A DNA stretch of 64,000 nucleotides from CAIQQQ01 sp040399685 (GTDB taxonomy: Bacteria > Pseudomonadota > Alphaproteobacteria > Acetobacterales > Acetobacteraceae). Numbering within the stretch: position 1 is the stretch's first letter; each line of letters starts with the position of its first letter. Under the pieces are notes generated by a model. That model had not been told where the DNA came from and did no database searches. It worked only from the letters and a program-made list of their open reading frames with translations. Shown here one piece after another: positions 18,192 to 27,766 of this stretch. The DNA lies in assembly GCA_040399685.1 (NCBI GenBank), contig JBBART010000016.1, forward strand, positions 1-64,000, given 5' to 3'. Made by a program: the position numbers and the translations under genes.

Positions 18192-20591
18192 ATGGACCAC
18201 CCTCACGACCATGTGCCGGAAGCGGCCTTGCGCGGCGCCGCCCCGCCGGCGCTGGTGCGCGACGTGCTGTTTCGCCATGTCGGGCGTCCGATCGAGCGCA
18301 AGGAGGATTTGCGCCTGCTGACCGGGCGCGGCCAGTTCACGGACGATTTCAAGCTTCCCGGCCAGGCCTATGCCGCCATGGTCCGCTCGCCGTATGCGCA
18401 TGCGCGGATTGTGCGCATCGATAAGAGTGCTGCCTTGGCGTCGCCAGGCGTGCTGGCGGTCCTGGCGGGGCAGGATGCTCAGGCAGACGGCTTGCAGCCG
18501 ATCCCGCACAACCCGGTGCCGCACACGCAATACGACATGAAACTGACCGCACCCGGTGGCGGGCCAGTGTTCATCGGGCCGCATGTGCTGCTGCCGGCCG
18601 ACAAGGCGCGCCATGTGGGCGAGGCGGTGGCGATGGTGGTGGCGGAAACCGCCGCCCAGGCAGCCGATGCCGCCGAGTTGGTTGTGGTGGATTACGAAGA
18701 ACTTCCCCACGTCACTGAAACCGCCCGCGCGACCGATGCGGTGAGCCCGTCCGTGTGGGACGAGGTTTCCGGCAACACCTTCATCGACACGATGTTCGGC
18801 GACCAGCAGGCGACCGATGCGGCGTTTGCCGGTGCGGATCATGTTGTTGCCGCCGAATTCCACATTGGCCGTGTGACGGGCGTGCCTATGGAACCGCGCG
18901 CGGCTCTTGGCAGCTACGACGCCGAAACCGGTCGTTACACGCTGGTGGCTGGCAGCGGTGGGGCTGTGCGTCAGAAAGCCGAGTTGGCAAATGTGCTCGG
19001 CATTGCGCCATCTACATTGCGGGTGCTGTCCTATGACGTGGGCGGCAATTTCGGCACGCGCAACCGGGTGTATGTCGAGTTCGGGCTGGTGCTGTGGGCG
19101 GCGCGCAAGGTTGGTCGCCCGGTGAAGTTCAAGGCGACCCGCTCGGAATCCTTCCTGACGGACTACCAGGGGCGGGACCTTATCTCTCGCGTTGAGCTGG
19201 CGCTTGCCAAAGACGGCCGCTTCCTGGCGCTTCGGGCCGACAACATCAGCAACGTGGGTGCGCGCTGCGTGTCGCTCTCGCCGTTGGGCAAAGGCTCAGG
19301 CCTGATCACGGGGTCCTATGATATCCCGCTGGCCACGCTGCGGGCGCGGGCGGTGTTCACCAACACGATGTGCACTCAGGCCTATCGCAGTTCTGGTCGG
19401 CCTGAGGTGACGTTTGCGATCGAGCGGGTGATTGAGATCGCGGCGCGGAAACTGGGGTTCGATCCGCTGGATCTGCGCCGCCGCAACCTCGTGCCGAAAT
19501 CCGCCATGCCTTACACCAACGCGGTCGGCAGCGAATATGATAGCGGCGAATATGCCGAGAACATGCAGCGTGCGCTGGAAATTGCCGAGTGGGACGATTT
19601 CGACGCCCGCAAGGCCGAGGCGGCCACCCGCGGCAAGAAGCTCGGCCGTGGCTTTGCGAATTACGTGGAAAGCTCGATCGGCACACCGAAAGAACGCGCC
19701 GAGATTGAAATCCACGACGACGGCACCGTCACTGTCGTCATCGGCACCCAGCCCAGCGGCCAGGGCCATGAGACGAGCTTTGCGCAGGTGGTGGCGGACA
19801 TGCTGCAAGTGCCGGTTGAGTGCGTGTCCATCATCCTCGGCGACACCGACATCGTCAGTGTCGGCGGCGGCTCGCATTCCGGCCGCTCGATGCGCCATGC
19901 CGGCACGGTGATGGCGATGACGTCGGCGATGCTGATCGCGGAAGGCACCAGGCGGGCGGCACGACTGTTCGATGCTGCCGAGCAGAACATCATCTTTGCC
20001 GATGGCGCGTTTCAGATTGCCGGCACCAACCGCATCATTGGGCTGTTCGATCTCGCCCGCCAGACCCGTGCAGCCGATGGGCCGATGGCGATCGGTCACA
20101 CCAACGAGATGCACACGCCGGTGTTTCCGAACGGGGCCGCCATCTGCGAGGTGGAGGTCGATCCGGAGACCGGCGAATTGCAGATCACCCGCTATTCCAC
20201 GGTCGATGACGTTGGCCGCTGCATCAATCCGTTGATCGTGCATGGCCAAACCCATGGCGGCATCGCCCAGGGCGTGGGCCAGGCGATGTGGGAACAATGC
20301 GTGGTGGACCCATCCTCCGGCCAGCCGCTGTGTGGCTCGTTCATGGATTACGGCATGCCGCGTTTCGACAATCTTCCATCGTTTGACTGCGAGATTGCCG
20401 AAGTGCTGTCCCCCACCAACCCGCTCGGCATCAAGGCCGGCGGCGAGGGCGGCACCACGCCGGCGTTGGCCACCGTGGTCAATGCCGTGGTGGATGCATT
20501 GCGCGAATACGGCGTCATCGAACTCACCATGCCGCTGACACCGCTCACGGTCTGGCAGGCCATTCACGAGAATTCCAAGGAAGCAGCATAA
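18192..20591 (+). CDS. Molybdenum hydroxylase large subunit (CoxL/xanthine dehydrogenase family)
   Basis: Molybdopterin-binding subunit of an aldehyde oxidase/xanthine dehydrogenase-type enzyme, 799 residues. ATG 18192 follows a strong GGGGAGGAA. The N-terminal domain reads RKEDLRLLTGRGQFTDDF and YAAMVRSPYAHARI. The C-terminal part has cofactor loops GGNFGTRNRVYVEFG, QPSGQGHETSFAQVVADML and SHSGRSMRHAGTVM, plus the catalytic glutamate in KAGGEGGTTPALATV. The active-site loop is AYRSSGRPE, like the form II (non-CO) group rather than the AYxCSFR of CO dehydrogenase. The FAD and 2Fe-2S subunits normally encoded alongside are absent from this window, so electron transfer partners must be elsewhere or the enzyme is unusual. 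It is coupled to the next gene by a TAATG overlap. Confidence 0.92.
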   Translation: MDHPHDHVPEAALRGAAPPALVRDVLFRHVGRPIERKEDLRLLTGRGQFTDDFKLPGQAYAAMVRSPYAHARIVRIDKSAALASPGVLAVLAGQDAQADGLQPIPHNPVPHTQYDMKLTAPGGGPVFIGPHVLLPADKARHVGEAVAMVVAETAAQAADAAELVVVDYEELPHVTETARATDAVSPSVWDEVSGNTFIDTMFGDQQATDAAFAGADHVVAAEFHIGRVTGVPMEPRAALGSYDAETGRYTLVAGSGGAVRQKAELANVLGIAPSTLRVLSYDVGGNFGTRNRVYVEFGLVLWAARKVGRPVKFKATRSESFLTDYQGRDLISRVELALAKDGRFLALRADNISNVGARCVSLSPLGKGSGLITGSYDIPLATLRARAVFTNTMCTQAYRSSGRPEVTFAIERVIEIAARKLGFDPLDLRRRNLVPKSAMPYTNAVGSEYDSGEYAENMQRALEIAEWDDFDARKAEAATRGKKLGRGFANYVESSIGTPKERAEIEIHDDGTVTVVIGTQPSGQGHETSFAQVVADMLQVPVECVSIILGDTDIVSVGGGSHSGRSMRHAGTVMAMTSAMLIAEGTRRAARLFDAAEQNIIFADGAFQIAGTNRIIGLFDLARQTRAADGPMAIGHTNEMHTPVFPNGAAICEVEVDPETGELQITRYSTVDDVGRCINPLIVHGQTHGGIAQGVGQAMWEQCVVDPSSGQPLCGSFMDYGMPRFDNLPSFDCEIAEVLSPTNPLGIKAGGEGGTTPALATVVNAVVDALREYGVIELTMPLTPLTVWQAIHENSKEAA

Positions 20592-21532
20592 TGACCTCCG
20601 AATCCTTGACCCCTGTGCGCGTTCTGGCCTTTCCGGGTGCGCCGAACCTGCCGACCTTTGCCGCGATCGCGCATGGCTTGTTTGCCGGGCAGGGCTTGTC
20701 CGTCGACGTGTCGATCACCCCAAGTTCGGTGTTCCAGGCCGAGAAGATGAGCGAGGGGGCGTTCGACATCGCCTTCACCGCGTTCGACAACGTGGTGGCC
20801 TATAGCGAGGGACAGGGGGCAAAGCCGGGGCTGAACCCGGATTACTGCGTGCTCGCCGGCGCCACGCAGTTGGAACTCGGCCTGATTGTGGCGCCAGAGA
20901 TCACATCGCATCAGCAACTTGCCGGAAAATCCATTGCCCTGGATGCGGTGGCCACCGGCTTCGCCTTCGTTCTGGTGGACATGCTGGAGCGCCAGGGCGT
21001 GGCCGCTGGCGCCTATGAGATTTCACCCGTCGGCGCCACGCCGCAGCGTTGGCAGTCGGTGAAGGCGGGCGAACATGCCGGCACCATCACAATCGAGCCG
21101 TTCACCAGCATTGCCCGGAAATCTGGCTACACGCTGCTCGATGTCAGCACCAACCTGTATGCCAGCTACCAGGGCGGCATCATTGCCGCCAATCGTGGCT
21201 GGGTTGGCAACAACGGGGCCACCGTTGTGGCGTTCCTGCGCGGCTACCTGCAGGGACTGGCATGGGTTCTCGACCCCGCCAACCGAGACGCAGCCGAGGC
21301 GCTGCTGTTGGAGCGGATGCCGGAAATTCAGCCCGCTGCGGCCAAGGCGGTGATGATCAGCCTGTTGTCGCCCAAATCCGGCCTGACGCCGGATGCGGCG
21401 ATTGTGCCGGACGGGATGGCCCAGGTGCTGGCCCTGCGTTCGCGCTTCGGCAAGGCGGGCGTTGAACTGACCGACATCACGCGATACCTGGAACTTGGCT
21501 ACCTCGACCAGGCATCGCGCACGGCCTTGTGA
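20591..21532 (+). CDS. NMT1/THI5-like binding protein without a signal peptide
   Basis: A 313-residue protein with the periplasmic-binding-protein type 2 fold seen in NMT1/SsuA-like proteins. Examples are VRVLAFPGAPNLPTFAAIAH at the start, a cleft segment FDIAFTAFDNVVAYSEGQG, and GATPQRWQSVKAGEHAGTIT. The N-terminus (MTSESLTPVRVLAFPG) goes straight into the first strand and has no hydrophobic leader, so it appears cytoplasmic unless the true start differs; the TAATG overlap with the CoxL-type gene supports this start. No ABC ATPase or permease is adjacent. It might sense or deliver the substrate of the molybdenum hydroxylase; that is speculation. Confidence 0.8.
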   Translation: MTSESLTPVRVLAFPGAPNLPTFAAIAHGLFAGQGLSVDVSITPSSVFQAEKMSEGAFDIAFTAFDNVVAYSEGQGAKPGLNPDYCVLAGATQLELGLIVAPEITSHQQLAGKSIALDAVATGFAFVLVDMLERQGVAAGAYEISPVGATPQRWQSVKAGEHAGTITIEPFTSIARKSGYTLLDVSTNLYASYQGGIIAANRGWVGNNGATVVAFLRGYLQGLAWVLDPANRDAAEALLLERMPEIQPAAAKAVMISLLSPKSGLTPDAAIVPDGMAQVLALRSRFGKAGVELTDITRYLELGYLDQASRTAL

Positions 21533-21587
21533 TTTTCAGTCGGCAGCCGCACAAATAGCCACCACGAAAAGAGCAGGGAACCAACCC

Positions 21588-22886
21588 ATGGCCGCCATCG
21601 ACAGCACATTGCCGGTGCCACTGACCGCGCAGGAGCGGATTGTCTTTTCAAAGATGGCGTGGCGCATCTTGCCGTTGCTGACGCTGGCCTACATCGTCAA
21701 TTTCCTCGACCGCACCAATGTCGGCTTTGCCGCCTTGACCATGAACAAGGCGGTGGGCCTGACGGCGGCGCAGTTCGGTTATGGCGCCGGGATCCTGTTC
21801 CTCGGCTATTGCGTGTTCGAGGTGCCGAGCAATATCGCGCTGTATAAATTCGGCGCGCGGCGCTGGCTGGCGCGGATCATGATCACCTGGGGCATCATCT
21901 CGATGGCCATGATCTTCACGGTCGGACCGAACAGCTTCTATGCGTTGCGGTTCCTGCTGGGCGTGGCCGAGGCGGGGTTCTTTCCCGGTGTGGCGTATTT
22001 TCTGACATTGTGGTTCCCGTCTGAATACCGCGCCCGCATCTTTGCCTGGTTCCTCATCGGCATTCCGGCCTCGTCGCTTATCGGTGGGCCGATCTCGGGC
22101 CTGCTGCTGGAGCTGGACGGATGGCTCGGTTTGGCCGGATGGAAATGGCTGTTTCTGGCCGAAGGTGCGCCGGCGGTGATTTTGGGTGTGCTGCTGTTCA
22201 AATACCTGACCGATACGCCGCATGACGCCCGTTGGCTGACCGATGCCGAAAAGGCCGTGGTGGCAAATCGTCTGGCCATGGAGAAGAAGGAAAAGGAAAA
22301 GCGTCATCTGTGGCAGAGCCTGCGCGATCGGCGGGTGCTGTTGCTGGCGGCCATCCAGTTCACCTTCACCATTGGCTCGTATGGGGTGGCGATTTTCCTG
22401 CCGTTGATCATCAAAGGGCAGAATTTTTCCAATCTCGCCGTGGGGTTCATCTCGGCGTTGCCGAGCCTGGTGGCCTGTATTGCCATGATCCTTTGGGCCG
22501 GTTCGGTGGATCGCAGCGGCCGCAAGATCGACAATCTGGCGCTGACCAACCTGCTGTCCGGTGCGGGTATCGTGCTGGCCGTTTATATGTCGGCCAATTT
22601 CCCCATCGCCTTGCTGGGCCTGACGGCCGTTGTGGTCGGTACCAACACGGCGCGTGCCATTCTGTGGACCATTCCAACCCGCTTTCTGTCCGGCATCGGG
22701 GCGGCCGGTGGATTGGCGTTGATCAATTCGGTCGGCACCATCGGCGGGTTTGTCGGCCCCTCCATCATGGGCGAGTTGAAGGAACTGACGGGCTCGTTCA
22801 ACACCGGGCTGCTGGCGTTGTCTGGCTTCATGTTCGTGTCGATGGCGTTAACCCTCTGCCTCAAACTGGTGATCCGTCGTGAATAA
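21588..22886 (+). CDS. MFS transporter, anion:cation symporter family
   Basis: A 432-residue, 12-segment major facilitator. The start reads KMAWRILPLLTLAYIVNFLD followed by RTNVGFAALTMNKAVGL, the pattern of the ACS family (phthalate, hydroxyphenylacetate, tartrate, galactonate transporters). The central cytosolic loop is LAMEKKEKEKRHLWQSLRDR. I used ATG 21588, preceded by AGGGAA; the frame is open upstream to 21495 inside the previous gene. It precedes and overlaps by 8 bases the isopropylmalate-dehydrogenase-family gene, as seen in tartrate or hydroxy-diacid utilisation sets. An organic anion is the likely substrate. Confidence 0.92.
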   Translation: MAAIDSTLPVPLTAQERIVFSKMAWRILPLLTLAYIVNFLDRTNVGFAALTMNKAVGLTAAQFGYGAGILFLGYCVFEVPSNIALYKFGARRWLARIMITWGIISMAMIFTVGPNSFYALRFLLGVAEAGFFPGVAYFLTLWFPSEYRARIFAWFLIGIPASSLIGGPISGLLLELDGWLGLAGWKWLFLAEGAPAVILGVLLFKYLTDTPHDARWLTDAEKAVVANRLAMEKKEKEKRHLWQSLRDRRVLLLAAIQFTFTIGSYGVAIFLPLIIKGQNFSNLAVGFISALPSLVACIAMILWAGSVDRSGRKIDNLALTNLLSGAGIVLAVYMSANFPIALLGLTAVVVGTNTARAILWTIPTRFLSGIGAAGGLALINSVGTIGGFVGPSIMGELKELTGSFNTGLLALSGFMFVSMALTLCLKLVIRRE

Positions 22887-23964
22887 TATCAATCCCATTC
22901 GCCTGCTCGTTCTTGATGGAGACGGAATCGGCCCGGAAATCTGTGCCGCCACCGTGGCCGTGCTGGAGGCTGCGGACCAACGCTTCGGGCTGGGGCTGGT
23001 GTTCGAACACGCCCCTATCGGCTTCACCGCTCTGGCCGCCACCGGCACCACATTCCCCGCCGACACCTGGGCGCGGGCACAGGCGGCCGATGGCATCATC
23101 CTTGGCCCGGTCTCGCACAACGATTATCCGGCGCGTGACAAAGGCGGGCTGAATCCATCCGGCGAATTGCGCATCCGGCTGGACCTGTTCGCCAATATCC
23201 GCCCCGCGCGCACCCGCGAGGGCGTGCCGCATGCCAGTCGCAAGCCGTTCGATCTGGTGATCGTGCGCGAGAACACCGAGGGGTTTTACGCCGACCGCTC
23301 GATGTTTGTGGGGCCTGGCGAATACATGCCAACTGCCGACGTGGCGCTGGCCACCCGCAAGGTGACGCGCCAGGCCAGCCTGCGGATCGCCGAGCAAGGC
23401 TTCCAGTTGGCAGCACAGCGCCGCGGCAAGGTGACGGCGGTGCACAAGGCCAACGTGATGCGTGTTTCGGACGGGCTGTTTCTGGAATGCGTGCGGGCTG
23501 TCGCGGCCAAATATCCTGATGTGGCCTATGAGGAACAACTGGTGGATGCCATGGCGGCCCTGCTGGTGCGTGATGCGGGCATGTTCGATGTCATCGTCGC
23601 AACCAACATGTTCGGCGATATCCTGTCCGACGAGGCTGCTGAACTGGCGGGTGGATTGGGCCTCGGCGCGTCGTTGAACGCGGGCGCCGATCGGGCGGTG
23701 GCGCAGGCGCAGCATGGCTCGGCGCCGACCTTGGCCGGGCGCGATCTCGGCAACCCGACCGCCTTGATTTCCTCGTCGGCGATGTTGCTGGCGTGGCTGG
23801 GCGAGCGGCAGGCGCGGCCGGCCCTGGTGGATGCGGCAGCCCAGATCGAGGCGGCGATTCACGCCAGCATCGCAGACCCCGCCACCCGCACCCCCGATCT
23901 GGGCGGCGCCCTGGGAACCAAGGCCTTCGCGGCGGCTGTGGCGGCGCGACTGCACGCAGCCTGA
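22879..23964 (+). CDS. Isocitrate/isopropylmalate dehydrogenase family protein
   Basis: A 361-residue NAD(P)-dependent beta-decarboxylating dehydrogenase. It starts at GTG 22879 within the MFS gene end. Signature segments are LDGDGIGPEICAATVAVLEA, VRENTEGFYADRSM (substrate loop), KANVMRVSDGLFLECVRAVA (catalytic Lys) and IVATNMFGDILSDEAAELAG. Members oxidise and decarboxylate 3-isopropylmalate, isocitrate, homoisocitrate or tartrate. No leuCD genes are nearby and an anion transporter is, so a catabolic hydroxy-diacid such as tartrate or an alkylmalate is more likely than leucine synthesis; the substrate is not certain. Confidence 0.9.
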   Translation: MNNINPIRLLVLDGDGIGPEICAATVAVLEAADQRFGLGLVFEHAPIGFTALAATGTTFPADTWARAQAADGIILGPVSHNDYPARDKGGLNPSGELRIRLDLFANIRPARTREGVPHASRKPFDLVIVRENTEGFYADRSMFVGPGEYMPTADVALATRKVTRQASLRIAEQGFQLAAQRRGKVTAVHKANVMRVSDGLFLECVRAVAAKYPDVAYEEQLVDAMAALLVRDAGMFDVIVATNMFGDILSDEAAELAGGLGLGASLNAGADRAVAQAQHGSAPTLAGRDLGNPTALISSSAMLLAWLGERQARPALVDAAAQIEAAIHASIADPATRTPDLGGALGTKAFAAAVAARLHAA

Positions 23965-24026
23965 TGCGCAGGATCTGAAGCGCCGCGCCGGATTCACCTG
24001 CCTTCCTTTGCAGAGAACCTCATGTC

Positions 24027-24908
24027 ATGACCCAGCAGACCGCCCCTCGCGCCATCATTCCCGCTGACGCGACAGACTGCCACATGCACGTGTTTGGCGA
24101 TCTTGACCTTTATCCGCCAGCCGCCCAGCGCAGCTACACTCCGCTGCCGGCGAGCCTGGCCGAATATGAGGCGATGTGCGCCATCGTCGGCCTTCGTCGC
24201 AACGTGTTCGTCAGCGCCAGCGCCTACGGCCCCGACAATCGTTGCATGCTGGATGCAATGCGCACCCGCGGTGCGCTCTGCCGGGGTGTTGCGGTGATCG
24301 ATGATGCCACCACTGATGCCGAACTGGCCGAGATGAACGCCCTTGGCGTGCGCGGCGTGCGCGTGAATGCAGCCACGTTCGGTGTCACCGACCCTGCCGC
24401 GATTGCGGCCGAACTGACGCGCACCATCGCCCGCGTGTCCCCGTTGGGCTGGCACGTGCAGATCTTCGCCGGTCTCGCCATGCTGGAGGCGCTGCACGAC
24501 ACGCTGGCCCAATCGGCGGTGCCGATTGTGATCGACCATATGGGTCTGCCTCGCGCCGACCTTGGGCTGGATCAGCCAGGTTTTGCCAATGTTTTGAAAC
24601 TGCTGTCGCTCGGGCATTGCTGGGTGAAGGTGTCGGGCACCTATCGGGTGTCTGTCTCGACCAGCGATTTCTCGGACGCCACGCCGTATGCGCGGGCGCT
24701 GATCGCGGCCAATCCGGCGCGGTGTGTGTGGGGCAGTGACTGGCCGCACACCGGGGCGCACAAGCAATCGTTCCAATCCGGTCCACCGACCATCGCCTAT
24801 CGGCCGCTCGATGACGGGGTGTTGCTGGATTTGCTGGCCGACGCCACCGACGCCGCCACCTTCAAGCGCGTTCTGGTCGACAATCCCGCCATGCTCTACG
24901 GTTTTTGA
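24027..24908 (+). CDS. Amidohydrolase family protein, LigI-like
   Basis: A 293-residue TIM-barrel amidohydrolase of the PDC-lactonase-like group. DCHMHVFGDLDLYP gives the HxH pair at the end of strand 1, VIDHMGLPRADLGLDQP the later conserved His, and VWGSDWPHTG the catalytic Asp at strand 8. It is a paralogue of the protein at 30000-30878, with the same order of motifs but differing substrate-loop residues. It may hydrolyse a lactone formed from the dicarboxylate processed by its neighbours. The exact substrate is unknown. Confidence 0.87.
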   Translation: MTQQTAPRAIIPADATDCHMHVFGDLDLYPPAAQRSYTPLPASLAEYEAMCAIVGLRRNVFVSASAYGPDNRCMLDAMRTRGALCRGVAVIDDATTDAELAEMNALGVRGVRVNAATFGVTDPAAIAAELTRTIARVSPLGWHVQIFAGLAMLEALHDTLAQSAVPIVIDHMGLPRADLGLDQPGFANVLKLLSLGHCWVKVSGTYRVSVSTSDFSDATPYARALIAANPARCVWGSDWPHTGAHKQSFQSGPPTIAYRPLDDGVLLDLLADATDAATFKRVLVDNPAMLYGF

Positions 24909-24983
24909 GCCGTGTCAGGCCGATACGCCTCATTGAGCCGATTAGCCGCGTCCTGGACAACACAAAAAAGAAGAGAACCCAGC

Positions 24984-26054
24984 ATGATGCCGTTCAAGCG
25001 ACTCATCGCGGTGGCTGCCCTGGTTGCGGCCTGTCTTGGCTCCGCCCAGGCGCAGACCCCCCAATCAGACCCGGCCTTGTATGAGGCCGCGAAGCGGGAA
25101 GGCACGGTGGTCTGGTATGTCGGTGGCCCGTTGGAGGGCATGAACGCCATTGCCGGACAGTTCCAGAAGGAATTCCCCGGCATCAAGATCGAGACCATGC
25201 GCCTGGTGGGCATCGCGCAGTATCAGCGCTACATGGACGAGACGGGTGCGAAGAAATACATCGCCGATCTCTTGCAGAACACCGACTACCCCTCGATGGC
25301 CTCACTGGCCGAGGATGGCCATATCGCCGCGTGGAAAGTGCCGAGTTTTGACCGGATTCCCGCGCAGTTCCGCATCAAGGAATTCGCCTACGCGCAATAT
25401 GCGTCCACCAACGGCATCATCTACAACGTCAACAAGGTGACGCCGGAGGAGGTGAAGCTGCTGGAGACCGACTGGGCCGCGGTGCTGGACCCACGTTTCA
25501 AAGGGCGGTTCTCAGTCTCGCCGATGAAATGCGGCGTGTGCTATGCGCCCATCCACATGTTCATGGACCCGCAGTTCAAGGACCGCTACGGCCCTGAATT
25601 CCTGAAGAAGATCGCTGCCCAGAAGCCAGCTTCGTATTCCGAGGTTCTCGTCACCATCGACCGCGTGATCGCCGGCGAGCAGGATTTCACCATCGCCGGT
25701 TGGGAAGCCGCCGGTGCGGTGAAGATGCTGGACGGAGCGCCGATCCGTTGGCTGTTCCCACGGCCCACGCCGGAATTCGGCAATTCCTGGCTGGGCATTT
25801 CCAAATACGCCCCGCACCCGAACGCCACCCGCCTGTTCATGAACTGGCTGATGGGCGACCAGGGCCAGATTGCGATGGAGAAGTTGTATGGCTCGAAGGG
25901 CACGCTGGACGGTGTGCCGGACCAGCGGCCGTATGTGACTGAGTCCTGGTATCACCAGCCGGTTCAGTATTATCCGGTGGATTGGACGCGGTGGGACCAG
26001 AACTACCACAAGGACATGGATCTCTGGGCCGCCACGATAAAGGCCGCGAAGTGA
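24984..26054 (+). CDS. ABC transporter substrate-binding protein, Afu/Fbp type
   Basis: Periplasmic binding protein, 356 residues, with a clear Sec leader (MMPFKRLIAVAALVAACLGS and cleavage after AQA). The mature part begins DPALYEAAKREGTVVWYVGG, typical of the Fe(III)/putrescine/2-aminoethylphosphonate cluster of family 1 binding proteins. I see no paired Tyr ligand motif of true ferric-binding proteins, so the ligand is more likely an organic anion. ATG 24984 was chosen over upstream frames because it begins the leader. It is coupled to the permease by a 4-base GTGA overlap. Confidence 0.9.
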   Translation: MMPFKRLIAVAALVAACLGSAQAQTPQSDPALYEAAKREGTVVWYVGGPLEGMNAIAGQFQKEFPGIKIETMRLVGIAQYQRYMDETGAKKYIADLLQNTDYPSMASLAEDGHIAAWKVPSFDRIPAQFRIKEFAYAQYASTNGIIYNVNKVTPEEVKLLETDWAAVLDPRFKGRFSVSPMKCGVCYAPIHMFMDPQFKDRYGPEFLKKIAAQKPASYSEVLVTIDRVIAGEQDFTIAGWEAAGAVKMLDGAPIRWLFPRPTPEFGNSWLGISKYAPHPNATRLFMNWLMGDQGQIAMEKLYGSKGTLDGVPDQRPYVTESWYHQPVQYYPVDWTRWDQNYHKDMDLWAATIKAAK

Positions 26055-27766
26055 GGGGCAAGGCGCTTCTTGGGAAGGCGCTTTGGCTGATCCTGGCGGC
26101 ATCGGTGGTGTTCATCGCCATTGTGCCGCTGGGCTATGTGATCGATGCGCAGTTCTACCGCGAAACCCGTGTCGGCCTGTCCAACGAGCGCAGCCTGGTG
26201 GCGTTCCTGGACGTGTTCACCAGCGCCGAATATCTCGGCTATCTCGCCAATGCGCTGGTTCTGGCCGGCGTGGTCACGGTGCTGTCGCTGTTGATCGGGG
26301 TCACTCTGGCGCTGATCATCGGGCGCACGGATATCCGCCGGAAGCGGCTGTGGGACACGCTGATCACGTTGCCGCTGTATCTGTCGCCGTTCACCGGCCT
26401 GATGGCGTGGATTGCGTTGGGGTCGGAGAAAACCGGGTTCGTCAATGTGGCGCTGATGGCGATGTTGCGGCCGTTCGTCGATAACCCGACGCCGATCTTC
26501 AACATCTGGAGCTATGCCGGCGTTGTCTATGTGATGACGTTGTTCTTTTGCCCGCTGGTGTATCTGTTCACCGTCGGCAGCCTGCGCGGCATGAACACGG
26601 CGCTGGAAGAGGCGGCCCGCACCAGCGGCGCCACGCCGATGGCCACCGTCTTGAAGATCACGTTGCCGCTGTGCCTGCCGTCGATCTTTGCCTCTGGGCT
26701 GTTGGTGTTCATCCTCGGCGCCGAGCTTTACACCATCCCTGGGATCATCGGCTCGACCGCCGGGTTCACCACGCTGCCATGGCGGATATTTGAGGATTCA
26801 ACCTCGGTGCCCGTTCACCGTGCCCATGCGGCGGCGGGTGGCACGATGTTGCTGTTGGTGACGGTGGTGGGGGTGTGGCTGCAAGGCCGCCTCACGCGGG
26901 TGGCGGAACGGTTTGTCACCGTTGGCGGCAAGGGGTTCAGCGGCCGGCCATTGGCGCTGGGCGGATGGCGCTTTGCTGCTGCCGGGTTGATTGCGGCGTA
27001 TGTGATTGCCGCCGACATTCTGCCGTTTGGGGCGCTGCTGGTGTCCTCGGTCATGAAATACAGCGCCGGCACACTCACGGCGGACATTTTCACGGCGAAG
27101 CATTATGTCATGTTCTTCACCACGCAGAACATGATCGCAGCCCTTGGCAACACCATTTTCCTGGCCGTGCTCACGGGCCTTGTCTGTGTTGTGGTGGGCT
27201 TCTTCATCAGCCTGACGGAATTGCGGCGGCCGAGTTTTGCCACCAAGGCGTTGGCCTTCCTGGCGGTGCTGCCGGTGGCCGTGCCTGGGCTGGTGTATGG
27301 GCTCGGCCTGCTCTGGACCTTCCTGCGCACGCCGCTTTATGGCTCGATCTGGATCTTGCTGTTCGCCTATGTGGCCAAGTTCCTGCCGTATGGCGTGATG
27401 GTCAGCCGCACCGGGTTGATGCAGATCCATCCGGAACTGGCCGAAAGCGCCCGCATGTCCGGCGCCAGTGCCGGGCGGACGATGTTGTCCATCACCATGC
27501 CCCTGCTGAAGCCGACTTTGGCCGCCATCCTGTTCTTCGTGATGCTGATGAGCATCAAGGAGCTGTCGGCTTCGGTGCTGCTGTATTCGCAGAACAGCGA
27601 AGTGCTGTCGGTGCTCACCTGGCATTACATGGATGCCGGCGACTATCAGTTCGCCGCCGCGATCGGGTTTGTGCAAACCCTGATCATGATCGGCGTTGTT
27701 TTTCTCGCTCAGGCGATTTTCCGGGTGCGGCTTGATCGCGCCTTCGGACGGGACACATCTGCATGA
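26051..27766 (+). CDS. ABC transporter permease, duplicated FbpB/AfuB type
   Basis: A 571-residue membrane protein with two fused permease domains of about six segments each, as in FbpB. Each half has a coupling loop: LEEAARTSGATPMATVLKIT in the first and LAESARMSGASAGRTMLSIT in the second. The GTG at 26051 overlaps the binding-protein stop and starts just before the first hydrophobic segment (LLGKALWLILAASVVFIAIV). It forms the membrane channel of the 24984-28833 importer. Confidence 0.93.
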   Translation: MRGKALLGKALWLILAASVVFIAIVPLGYVIDAQFYRETRVGLSNERSLVAFLDVFTSAEYLGYLANALVLAGVVTVLSLLIGVTLALIIGRTDIRRKRLWDTLITLPLYLSPFTGLMAWIALGSEKTGFVNVALMAMLRPFVDNPTPIFNIWSYAGVVYVMTLFFCPLVYLFTVGSLRGMNTALEEAARTSGATPMATVLKITLPLCLPSIFASGLLVFILGAELYTIPGIIGSTAGFTTLPWRIFEDSTSVPVHRAHAAAGGTMLLLVTVVGVWLQGRLTRVAERFVTVGGKGFSGRPLALGGWRFAAAGLIAAYVIAADILPFGALLVSSVMKYSAGTLTADIFTAKHYVMFFTTQNMIAALGNTIFLAVLTGLVCVVVGFFISLTELRRPSFATKALAFLAVLPVAVPGLVYGLGLLWTFLRTPLYGSIWILLFAYVAKFLPYGVMVSRTGLMQIHPELAESARMSGASAGRTMLSITMPLLKPTLAAILFFVMLMSIKELSASVLLYSQNSEVLSVLTWHYMDAGDYQFAAAIGFVQTLIMIGVVFLAQAIFRVRLDRAFGRDTSA

